Source: Diadema setosum
Lineage: Eukaryota; Echinodermata; Echinoidea; Diadematoida; Diadematidae
Length of the DNA stretch: 64,000 nt
Assembly (NCBI RefSeq): GCF_964275005.1
Contig: NC_092702.1
Location: 659,501 to 723,500 of the forward strand
Direction of reading: 5' to 3'
In this document: positions 13,201-26,200 of the stretch, piece after piece
Layout of the letters: each line of letters begins with the position of its first letter
How positions within the stretch are numbered: position 1 is the first letter of the stretch
Notes under the pieces: model-generated
The model's input: the letters and a program-made list of their open reading frames with translations, nothing else
Told to the model about the DNA's origin: nothing
The model's database searches: none
Program-made: the position numbers and the translations under genes

Positions 13201-14085
13201 GTGATCTGAGAATTTTGGGGGAATTATGAAGGATTTTTGATATTTTGACAGGTAGGGTCAATGAACTTGGGAGTTCTTGGGAGAACTTGGGATATCTTCA
13301 TGAAACTTACTATATATTGCCTGACCATGATTCACTTGGGAAGTTTTTGGTCATAAGGTCAAAGGTCAGGTTAGAATGCTAAAATTACACAGTTTTTTTT
13401 TTCAAAGCTTGGAAATAACTCAGTGTGTACACTCACTAATAAAATGTAGTACACTGTATACGCTATAATTTTCGCGTACATAAATTTTCGCGAATTGCCG
13501 GTGTCACACATTTTCGCGAGTGGTTAAATTCGCGATTGGGGGACCAGAGAAAATATGAAGTGGCAAAGAAAGTGTGAATTTTCAACTTACTAGCAAATAA
13601 GAATGATACTAGTTATACACTGCATGAAAACTTACCAAACTCTCTGAACTAGTAAGTTAGAATTCAACCCATCGCGCTAGATTTGTGACGAGTGGTCCCC
13701 TTGCGATAATGGATTGGCTCTCTACAGTATTCGTAAGTAGACGAGGACGTGCTATATGTACGTAAACAAGCTTAGCCAGTATGGTCTGTTCGGAAAGCCG
13801 TGACATGGTTATACCAGTACTGAAATGTTCGTATCATCAAGGCAAGGGATTCATTTTGGAAGGTAATATTTTCGCGTGTTGTTAATTTCGCGAATAGCTC
13901 CCGACTCGCGAAATTCGCGAAAATAAAACCCCCGCGAAATATATAGCGTATACAGTACATGCATTGCTGCACAATTATTCTGTTGGGAAGATTGAGGCAT
14001 GTGGTCAAAGGTAAAGAGAAAATGCTAAAATTTCACTATTTTTTCTGGAATTTTGAAATGATTCAAAGTATTGTCATGAAAATTG

Positions 14086-14140
<55 letters not shown>

Positions 14141-17100
14141 AAGTTGTAAATTTCCAATCATGTGAAACTGACATTTCACATTGGCAAGATGTACATGTAC
14201 CTTAAACACATTGGGCAAAACAATGTGGTATTGCTGAGGCGTGACAGTTGCTATAACAGCATTTATATTTTTTTTAAAGGAGTACAGCAAGCACTCTGGT
14301 GCTTCATAAGTACATGTATAATACATACTTCATAAGTACATGTATAATACACTTCATAAGTACATGTATAATACATACTTCATAAGTACATGTATAATAC
14401 ACTTCATAAGTACATGTATAATACATACTTCATAAGTACATGTATAATACATACTTCATAAGTACATGTATAATACACTTCATAAGTACATGTATAATAC
14501 ATACTTCATAAGTACATGTATAATACATGTATACTTCATAAGTACATGTATAATACATACTTCATAAGTACATGTATAATACATGTATACTTCATATTAA
14601 ACTACATGTATAATACATGTATACTTCATAAGTACATGTATAATACATACTTCATAAGTACATGTATAATACATACTTCATAAGTACATGTATAATACAT
14701 GTATACTTCATAAGTGCATGTACAATACATACTTCATAAGTACATGTATAATACATGTATACTTCATAAGTACATGTACAATACATACTTCATAAGTACA
14801 TGTATAATACATACTTTATAAGTACCGGTATGTCTTCTTTGTCTTTTGCCTCCTCTTTCAGCGAAGATTAGTTCCTGAGGCCAATGCTAGTCTTGAAACA
14901 TTCTACCGCCATTATCATCAGAGTCTTGATCTAGAGTTGCCTTCAGACACCAACTTAACATTGGATTTACCCGCAGAAAACAGCTCTGCTCAAAATGCGG
15001 TGAGTTTTGTGTGTAAGTAATACATTATCGTGTGTAACATATTTGTTGCAGGATTCTTTTTCTTCAGAATTATAATATGCAATATGACTGAAAATCCATG
15101 AAGTGGGAAGGAAAATATCTTGTCTTAACCCATTCATAACTGGAACATGGCATACCAAGTTCCCAAAATGTGGACAAGAGTGTCAGCATTCATGGCCTTA
15201 ATTCATGTTTATTTGTCTTATGCTTACCAAAAAAAGAAAGAAAAAGAAAATGACTTTGATCAAAGGATTACAGTTTCTTCCAACAACACCGTCTGTTCTT
15301 TTTCTGTATCAAAACCGTGTGTACTTTTATCTAATTTACTATTTTGCAGTGTAGTAGTACGCTTGTTTTGCTTTCAATCTTGTTTGAAGACATACATGGC
15401 AATTAAGGCTGATATCACCAGATTTTGATTTCATTGACCCCATGCGGGTGCCCTTATACACTGAAGCATATGACAAAAGAATGTTGAGTTTTTCGTAATG
15501 CCTTTCTGTGGTGTATCCTTCGCTTGTTGCTTCAGTACTTACAGGATGGACCAGTCACAGACATATTCTATGCATAAGAACCAAAGTAGTTTATTTACTG
15601 ATGATGCCATAAACTGCTCTTAAGTGTCTGACAGACTTTGCCCTGTGCTTTTGCTACACACTGGCTTGTGTAGCTTGAGGATTCTGTGCATTCCTTCTCA
15701 ACTTTTAATGGAGAATGAAACCCACATATATAGGCCTACATACATTGAGTGAATGTAGCAATTTCAGGAAAAGACATCAGTGAGGTTTGAGTACAATTGG
15801 ATAATCTGTCCAAACGTTATGAGTTTTTAAAGTTTCTTTGCTGCTGTCGCTGGATGAGAAGACCACAACAGTTTGTGTCATCACTGCAGGACAACAGTAT
15901 AAAGAAAATATAAAGAAAATTCAACATATTTTCATTTTTCTAGCATAGTGAAAAAGCATATGACTTTATACCTTTTTCAGAAAACAAAGGAAATTGTATA
16001 ACCCTAATAACATTGTGTCAGTATCAAGAAGAGGAATGTGCACTTTTTATAGAATATGAAATTTTGTCAAATTTTCTGGTGTTTCTTTACATCATTGTCC
16101 ATGCATGATGTCACAAACTATTGTAGTCTTCCAGCAGCATTTTTGGCTTGATGTCATTCCATTAATTGATCTTGAGTAGTATAAAAAATCTACCCCTTCC
16201 CATCCATTTTGGTTTATGGCACCATCAGTTTCCTGACTTTTAGACCCCAGATAATTCATGATCCTCGATGGTCTCTCTCTGTAATAATAAGCATATGTGA
16301 CCGCCTGTCTCAGAACCCACAAAAAGTGGCCAAAATGAATTTTTGCTTTTTCTGCAAGGTTTGAAAAGAGGAAACCTGTTAAAATTGGACCATCCTAACC
16401 CATTCAAAAAGTGATTGAAATATTGAAGAGACGTAGGAGGTGCAGTGTCATAGAATAGGGAGAGAAGATGATTTTTAAAGATGCAGTAAGGATCACTCAG
16501 GCTTGCTGTTCAAAGGTATCAATTTCTCAGTGAGGTAGCACTTTTTCCCAAAAATATGGCCCAGAAAAACTGCTAATATCTTAATTTCAGTTTTGTTTTA
16601 AGCTGTCAAATTTTGACAGTATGTAGAGAAAAGATTACTCTCCCAGATAAGACAAACTTAAAGGACAAGTTCACCTTCATAAACATAAGGATTGAGAGAA
16701 TGCAGCAATATTAGTAGAACACATCAGTGAAAGTTTGAGGTAAATTGGACAATCGATGCAAAAGTTATGAATTTTTAAAATTTTTGTGTTGGAACCGCTG
16801 GATGAGGAGACTACTAAGGCTCGTGATGTCATATGAGTACAACAGGTAAAGAAAATGTAAAGAAAATTCAACATATTTTCACTTTTTTCGCATAATAAAA
16901 GAGCACTTGACTTGTCTCTTTCTAAAGGCAATGGGAATAATATTACCCATAACATATGTCAGTAACGAGTCAAGGGAATGTGTACTTTTTTCAAAAGATG
17001 AAATTTTGTGAAATTCTCTTTATATTTTCATTATATTGTTGTACGCATGTGACTGCATACACTGCAGTAGTCTTCTCACCCAGCGGTGACTGCACAAAAA

Positions 17101-20100
17101 CTTCAAAAATTCATAACTTTTGAACGGATTGTCTGATTTTCCTCAAACTTTCAATGATGTGTTCTACTAATATTGCTACATTCTCTCAACCCTTATGTTA
17201 ATGAAGGTGAACTTGTCCTTTAAAGAAATTGAGTCAGTCAACCCAAATGACATATTTTGGTTCAGTAGAGAGAACCCTAATCTGTGACTTTTTGTGGGTT
17301 CTGAGCTGGGCGGTCACATAGTGTACATATCATACTGAGGAAAATTCATGTTGGCCAACAAAGTACAATGGCATTCCATAGCAACAACTAGTTTCTAGTT
17401 ATCATTATCACAAGTATTGCAAATCATTATTATGATTATCATTCATTCCATTCACAGTCACATTCTGAGTGATGCTCAACCTGAGCTTTTCAGAGTAACA
17501 GACCCAGATCCAGATCCAGATCATATGAAAGTGATGTTATTTTGTTGTGACAGAGTCTTCCGTGTTTGCCGATTATCTCTCGACTTCTGTACAGCAGGAA
17601 GGAGGAAGTGTTGGCTGATGCCTGTCAAGCCCTCAAGAATATTTGTGACAAATCCAGTGATTTCATCCAAAAGGTGCTGGATGCTGGAATCTGCCAAAGA
17701 CTGGTTGATCTGCTGGCGTAAGTCTCAACACGTGTGAACGATTTGCTCCCTTCTTAAGTTTTTGTTAGCTCACCTGACCTAGAGGCTCAAGTAAGCTGTA
17801 GCGATCTTTCATCATCCAGCATCTGTTGTGTGCTGTGTATCATCTGTCGCGCGTCATGCGCAAACTTTTTACGTTTTCAGCTTCTTCCGGGAAACCTCAA
17901 AACAAATTTTCATCACACTTGATAGGTACCATCCGTAGGGTGATGGGATCTGAATTTATTAAGTTGGGCACCATGCCCCCCCCCCCCCCCCAAATTAGGG
18001 ATCTTTAAATATCTTCTTCTCTAGAACCAAAATTGCTAGAGCTAGGTTAGTGACGATAGTTTCAATTTTGTTCATGGCGGTAAGGCAAATGCCTCCCCCC
18101 CCCCCCCCAAATTGGGACCAAAATATCACATTATCATCTTTTTCTTAAAAACTCATGGTCAAATTTTCACTAATCTTGGCAGGTATTATTTCTTGGGTGC
18201 TGTAATATATATTTGTACAAATTGGAAACCATTCTCCAGTTTGGGCCCCCATTGGCACAGAATTAGGGAATTGTTGAAAATGATCTTTGCTTTCGTAACC
18301 TGTTGAGGACGAGGTTTTTATTTTCGCAAATTTCGCAAGTCGGGTGCTATCGCGAAATTAAAGACACGCGAAAATATTGACTCTGATCCCCGATGTGAAT
18401 GTTACGTAGGTGTGTACATTTCTCTGTTCAGTACAAGACTCCATGATCGCGAATTTAACCACTCGCGAAATCGTCGGGAATTCCCGATTTGCGAAAATTT
18501 AGACTCGCGAAATATATGGCGTATACAGTACTTGGGCAAGTGAAATGCATGTTGTGGCAAAATCAGCCAGTCCTCAACGGATTAAATTGGGACCAAGGTC
18601 TTAATTCCAGGTTAATACACACATATGTATTGACCACCTTCTTAGTGTGAAAATAATTAAGGCTACATAAGGGATGGTATAGTTTTGGTTGAGATGGGGG
18701 TTTAGGTTTTAACTTTTTGCAAGATAATTAGAAACCCCTCATATAAAATATCAAGGAGCACACAATTCTGTGTGGACTTAAATGTTTATTCGATGAAAAT
18801 TAGTTTTGAAAAGGCTTAGAAATAAAAACAAAAAACAAAGAGGTCATAATGAAAGGTGGAACCCACCTTTTATTGGGATCACTGTGTTGTACTTTGTTTT
18901 TGGTTATCTCAGCCATTTCAAAACCAATTTTCATCAAAGTAACTGTCAAGTCCTCTCAGAATTGTACGCTCTTAAATATTTCATGTGTGGTTTCTAATTA
19001 TCTTGCAAAAAGTCAAAACCTGAATCCCCATCTCAACCAAAACTATACCATCCCTTTAATAGCTCTGAATTTTTCCTCCTGTAACTTTAAATGATGTTTT
19101 TGTTCAGGCACACCAGTCAGGATGTAGTACGAAGCGCATCGATGGCAGTGGGAAATATAGCGTATGGTGGCAAGCATTTTGTCAAGGTATATTTTTATAT
19201 CCCATTTGATTGCACTTGAAATATGATATATGAATTTTATTCAGTGTTTTGGTTTTAATTTTTTCAAATTTTTAAGGATCATTTCAGATGGCACTGTGGG
19301 ATTTTCCCCTTTAATCAAGTGTTTGTAGATGGGGTTACAGCATTAGCCCTAAAGGTGATTTGTAATTCTTTGTGTCTAGCATTCTTTGCTATATGATGTG
19401 ACAGATGTCTTTACAAGCAAATTTTCAAATGAATGTGAAGTAAAGATGATTGCATTTCCTTTAATCATTAAATCGTATTATGAACAGTAAATGTTTACAG
19501 GGACGTTTCTCTCACATGTGTTTGGTTCAATCACAAAATTACAAACATGGAGTTTTACATAATAATTGTTTATGTTATGTGTGCCAAGCTGTGTGAATAA
19601 AATTTTCCCCCAACGGAGATTTTCAGTGTTTTGTGTTGTTGAAGGAAAATTTAAAACATTAAGAAAATGTGTATTCTTTAAATGTGATGCAAGACCAATA
19701 CACATTCCATTTGTTAGCTGTGAAATTGGCATAAAGAATACGAAACCAACACCCTTTATTCACAAAAATATTTAGAAGCTTGGAAGCATGAAATTGATTG
19801 CAATGTCATATTTCAAATGGTTGCAATGAAGCCATTATGTGTTCCATTTCAAGTTGTCTTTTTAATGTGCTTGAAAACCTACAGGAACTTAAAAAGCTGC
19901 TAGCAGTACACTGTAACTTGGATACTTGGACATGATTACAAGTAGAATGATGTGTACCATGGAGTTATATATAGATCTCCCCTCTCTTGTTCCATGCCCA
20001 GTAAAGGATGATGGGTGCTCTAGAATAGATCTCTAACTTCTACCCCCCCCCCCCCAATAAAAGAAGAACCATTCCTACATGCTTTATTATCCATCATTTA

Positions 20101-20222
20101 AATAGATAGTTTAGATCAGCCAGCTTTGATGACCTACATGTATGTGACACTTTAAAGATTGCTGTCTCATTTTACAGAATTCAAACCTAACTAGAGAGTC
20201 TTATCCTACAACTTTGTAACAT

Positions 20223-20254
<32 letters not shown>

Positions 20255-23200
20255 GGGAGTTGTGCTGCCACAGAAGTGCCTTATTTGCATTCTATTACTA
20301 CTTTCCACTCTCCTTTTCCTTGCCATAGGTTGTTGTAGATTGCTCAGTCATTCCTCGTCTTTACAATCTTTTGAGCAACTCGGATGAAATCATCCGCAAA
20401 AGAGCCTGTTGGATAGCATCTGTCATCGCTGCTGGCAACAGAGCAGAAGTCCTGGTAATATTTTCAGCAACTTTATCTTTTACGACAAATGAATGAAATG
20501 GGGATTTCACACTTACTTGATGCCCACTGGTCAAATACCTTAAAAGTGATCTTATTGATGTGATTTTAATCTTTATCTCTTTATATGTTCATTCACTTAT
20601 CTATTAATCTATGTGGTAATGAAAGTCAAATGTAACATTCGGACATGCAAAACCGAAGTTAGTTGTGAAGAAACGTGGGCCTTTGGATCCAATAAGCTAA
20701 ATTCAAAGCAGTTGCTGAGGACATGAGAAATGTTGCATATTCTATCAATAACAGATATTGCACATGATGTTACATATACATCATGCTGTACTTACAAACA
20801 TAATAGTTTTTAACTATTTGATGAATTGTGGATGCAGATTGATTGAAATCTCAGGCATGATATTTTACAATTGTCTGCACCGCATGCAGCTTCATGGCAT
20901 CCAAACTGCCCTTTTTAGTGGCCAAACGACCCTCATAGCATCCGAACTGAATGATATACACAACATGGATAGGCACTCATTTTTATTCAACGTTACAGAT
21001 AAAAGGTCATTAAGGTAAAGTTCACTTCAAAATGTCACATTTAGCTCTTATTTCAACTTGGAATGTCCAGTGATAAAAAAGATGAGTAGGAGTGATAGAA
21101 ATATGGACATTTATGAATATGAAATGACAGGGATGAAAGGTCAAAGGTAAAAGATTAAATGTCAATGAATTGGCTGATAATATTACTTTCCCACCATCAC
21201 TTTAGCTTTATATCCACTGGCAATATGGTGTCATGGCAGGGAGAGAAACATATGCACAGTTACTCACATGAAATGTGGGGGCCAAAGGTCAAGGTCAAAT
21301 GTCACTGCATTTTGGCTCTGAATAAAAGTGTATTGTGAATGTATAGTTTGTTTAGAAATATTTCCTTTGTGCATTTGGGGATTACAGGTTTATCCCAAGG
21401 GTCAAAGGTTAAGATTATGAGCTTCATAGATCTAAATTAAGATGAGGAGCCATATTGTAGAGAATACTGATTGTGTGAGAAGACAAAAACATCCCAGTGT
21501 TATCACGCTCTTGTTGACATGTTGAGGTTTATTAGCTCACCTGAGCCAAAGGCTCAAGTGAGCTATTGCGATCGCCCTTCGTCCGGCGTCCGTCGTGCGT
21601 CGTGCGTCGTGCATCGTGTGTCGTCCGTCGTGCGTAAACTTTTTACATTTTCATCTTCTTCTTGAAAACCCCAAGAACGATTTCCATCAAACTTGGCAGG
21701 AAGCGTCCCTAGGGGGATAGGAACTAAATTTGTTAAAATGGGCACCATGCCCCACCCAGGGGGGGGGCCCAAACCGCCCAAAATTAAGGAATCTGTAAAA
21801 ATCTTCTTCTCTAGAACCAGAAGTGATAGAGCTAAGTTAATACTATGAGTTAGTACATTGATGACTGTAGTTTCAAGTTTGTTCATGGCAGAATCAGGGG
21901 TGCCCCCCTTGGGACCCAGGGGAGGGGGGTGGGGAGTGGTCCTAATGGGGCCTAAATTGTACATTTTCATCTTCTTCTTGAGAACCCCATGACCCATTTT
22001 CACCAAACTTGGCAGGTAGCATCCCTAGGGGGTTAGGATCTCAATTTGTTAAAATGGGCACCATGCCCCACCCAGGGGGCCCCCAGGGGGCCCCAAACCC
22101 CCCAAAATGAAGAAATCTTAAAAAATCTTCTCTAGAATCAGAAGTTATAGAGCTAAGATAATACTATAAGTGAGTACATTAATGACTGTAGATTCAAGTT
22201 TGTACATAGCAGGTCCAGGGGTGCCACTCTTGGGGGTGGGGGGGGGGGGGGGGTTGGGAAGGTCCAAATGGGGGCCTGAATTGTACATTTTCATCTTCTT
22301 CCTGAAAACCTCATGATGGATTTTCGTCAAACTTGGCAGGTAGCATCCCTAGGGGGTCAGGATCTCAATTTATCAAAATGGGCACCATGCCCCACCCAGA
22401 GGGCCCCAGGGGGCCCCAATCCCCCCAAATTAAGGAATCTTAAAAAATTGGGGGCCTTTTTTTTATTATACATTTTCATCTTCTACTTGAGAATGCCTGG
22501 TCAAATTTTAGTAGAGCTGTGAATAATTTAGATTAGTGACTGCGTGAAAGGTGAACTTGCGATACTCAGGTGAGCGCTAGACCCGCAGGTCTCTTGTTTG
22601 TAAAAATGATTGAATTCAACTTTTCTCTGACCCACTGTCTTCTTTGTTTCTTCCCAGGCTTTGATTAATAAAAACATCGTCCCAAAGGTGATTGACCTCC
22701 TGGACGACACATCACTCCACATTCAGAGAGGAGCAGTCTGGACAATTGTGCAACTTACTGGAGCCGTGGATGCAACCAGAGAACAGACTCGGTAAGACTT
22801 GTAGAGAGACAAGAAGCTGAGCAGTTCAAAACATAAACACACACAGTAGGGTGTACTGTGATCAAGTTGAAAGCAGGAGTTAAGTTTAAAAATTAGGGTT
22901 AAGCTTTTGCTGTTGGTCTGAGACAAAAGACAAGACAATTCCCTCTATCACATATACCTATTAAAACTCAAATAGTGGACAGTGCTGAATAATTTTTGTA
23001 ACAATAATTATGTCAACACTGTGCACAGCATTGCAAGGTGCATGGTCTATTTTATTATACACAGAAAGCATGAAGCACTATCTCTATGTCCAAACTACCA
23101 TAGTTTTGTAGATTTTCTCAGGCAATTGTTACAAGTTTAGAAAAGAAATATGAATTTGTGAGCTCTGAAAATGCATTTCTATTGTGAAGTGGCAATGTTT

Positions 23201-26200
23201 TAGTCATGATAAAAAGGGAAAACTTAGATGCAGTTACCGTATATTGTGAAACCAGCAATTTTTGTGTGCATTTCAATTTCGCCAATTTTACGAGAGCCAA
23301 GATTAGTGAAATTAATACTTAGATGCAGTTACCGTATATTGTGAAACCAGCAATTTTTGTGTGCATTTCAATTTCGCCAATTTTACGAGAGCCAAGATTA
23401 GTGAAATTAAAATGCATGTGAATTTTTTTGTGTGCACTATATGCGTACGGAATGCCAGTGATAATTCATGAAAATTTCATGCTGTGAAAAAGTCATCAGC
23501 TCCAATTATGAAATAAGATGAATGAGATATAATAAAGAGGGGAGTATTCTTAAGTTCAGTGATGAAAAAAAAAATGGATTCAAACTTATGTCATGCAACA
23601 ACCTACATCAGTTTATTCAGTGATGAAGGTTATTTCAAGGCCTGACTTTAAACAAAGGGCAAATCAAGGGATGGTTGTATGTGTTCCAGCTTTGGCATCA
23701 AGTTTCTCATACCAACATTATCTGGCATGGAAAGAAAATACTGTATACTATTGACTCTGATCCTTGAATGTGAATGTTACGTACTCGTGTACATTTATCC
23801 GTTCAGTACAGAACTCCACGATCACGAATTTAACCACTCGCGAAATCGTTGTGAATTCCTGATTCGCAAAAATTTAGACTCGCGAAAATATATGGCGTAT
23901 ACAGTATATGAAACAAAAACTAAGCAAATACCCCATATAAGGAGACACAAGATCAATAACTTTCTCTGCAAGTCGAAATCACATTTGTAAAGGTTCAAAG
24001 TATCAGAAGGCTCTGAAGTAGCTAACCCGCTACTTTGGCACAGGTACCAGACAAAATGTATGTGATTATACCTGACAAAACAGAGGAGTGAAGCATCTAT
24101 TTCACAACCTGGCCTGTAACATTTTAGCTCACACTCATCATCACCTAGATGGTTCTGTGTGTGGGAGCTGGGGACTTTCATGAGCAGTAAGGGGTGACCT
24201 TTGCATCCTTGACTTGGTCATTCCCACTGATTTTTTTTTTGACTCAGGTTTGTAGCAGATCAAGGCTGGGTCGAGCCATTATGCTGCTCCGTCCTCGGCT
24301 CGGAAGATGTCGAGCTCTTGCAGATGGCCCTGCGAGCTCTCTGTGATCTCCTCGACAGGCTTGGCAAAAAGAAGGGGCAGGGCAAGCCTGACCGGTATTC
24401 AGCAGCAATCAAGGCCTGTGGAGGTAAGTACCATGGGTGTGCCGTGACAAACATGCAGGTAAAACATTACAGTGGAGCCTCGTTATAACGAGGTTGGATC
24501 TATAGCAAGATTCCTGATAGAATGAGGTAATGTTAAAGGTTACATTCCCTTTATATTCTTTTCTGCCTATCTCTGGTATGAAGAGATACACAATATAGTG
24601 AGAAAATTTAATTGATCTCAAGAACCTTATTTTAATGAGGTCAGGTCAACCCTTTACACCCCCCGGCGTGTAGGGCAGAGACGAAGGCTCTCCACCTGTC
24701 TCTGTTGCTGACCATCCTCTGGAGAGAAGCCCAGGACTGTCTGTGATCGGATATTTCACCCTCTACTGTTCTTCTCCGTGTCTGCTTGGGTCTGCCACGT
24801 CTTCTTTTCCCTTCAGGTGTCCAACGAAGGGGCACTCTAGGAATGGAGTTTGCATCCATTCGTAAGACATGTCCAATCCATCTCCATCTCTTTCTGGTGA
24901 TTAGAGTCTCGAGGTCCTCGGTGCAGCACTGCAAGAAGAGGTTGCAGTTGGATATCTTGTTTGGCCTATAGACCGATTCTGTGACGCGCAATGTGTATTT
25001 TTGGCATGGGCAGCGCCATTACTGCGGTGTATCATCCGACCCCCCCTTCTCTCTCCCCACCCCTCTCACGCGCGCGGAGTGAAAAACTGATGCATGGTTG
25101 TTTTAGCCAATGGGCGTCTCGTACTGAGTGTGCGAATGCTTGCTTAGTGCGCGAACCTTTGTTACAAGTGCGCAATAAACATGTTGCCCGTGGGGTGGGG
25201 GAAAGGAGGGGGGGTCTGCTAATACACCTCAAAATGAGCTCATGGCTGCGCCCAGTGCCACAAATTGTCTGCTGCCCTCAACGAACCCGAATCGGTCTAT
25301 AGATGTGCAGGATTTTACACAAACATGTGGTGTGGAATGCCATATAGTTTATTTAACAAGGTTCCCTGGAATTTGAAGCGCTGGTGTCTGAACATATTTT
25401 GTTTGAGTTTAGAAGAGCACCTCTTACCCTGACATCAATCAATGTGCTCAATGGGTAACAAAGAATATTCACACTTGATGCAGAAGTCTCATACCTTAGA
25501 ATGCAGAATCCCCCCCAGTCTTTTCAAATACCACACACGTACTTGCTATGTGACAAATGTTATCCACCAAGTATGTATGTGTCTTGCTTGTCTTATTTTG
25601 TTTTTGAAAGAATACCGACTTCATTCGCCTTCTTATGAGCCTTCATCATTTTACAAGTTCAACAAACTTTTCGTAGGCCTTAAAGGGTGTGTACAGTTCT
25701 GGTTGAGGTGAGGATTTAGCATTTAACGTTTTGCGAGATATTCAGAAACCACACTATGAGATGTCAAAGAGCATGCAATTCTAAGGGGTATCAAAAGTTT
25801 ATTTGATGAAAATTGGTTTTGGAATGGCTGAGATATCCAAAAACAAGGTGAAACAAAGAGATCCTAATAAAAGGCGTGGCCTGTCGCCTTTTATTATTAT
25901 CACTTTTTTGGATATCTCAGCCATTTGAAAACCAATTTTCATCAAATAAATGCTGAATTCTTCTTAAAATTACATGCTCTTTCATATTTCATAAGAGGTT
26001 TCTCATTGTCTCACTTAGGAATGTTCAAAACATGAATCCCCACCTCAACCAGTACTGTACAGTCCCTTTAACATCACAGTGCATTTATTATGTGTGAATA
26101 TGAGTTTTCATTATAAACTTCTCTTCTTATTATTAGCTATTCTTTCTCAATTATTTTCTATTTTACAGGACTTGACAAGATTAAATCTCTGCAGAGTCAC

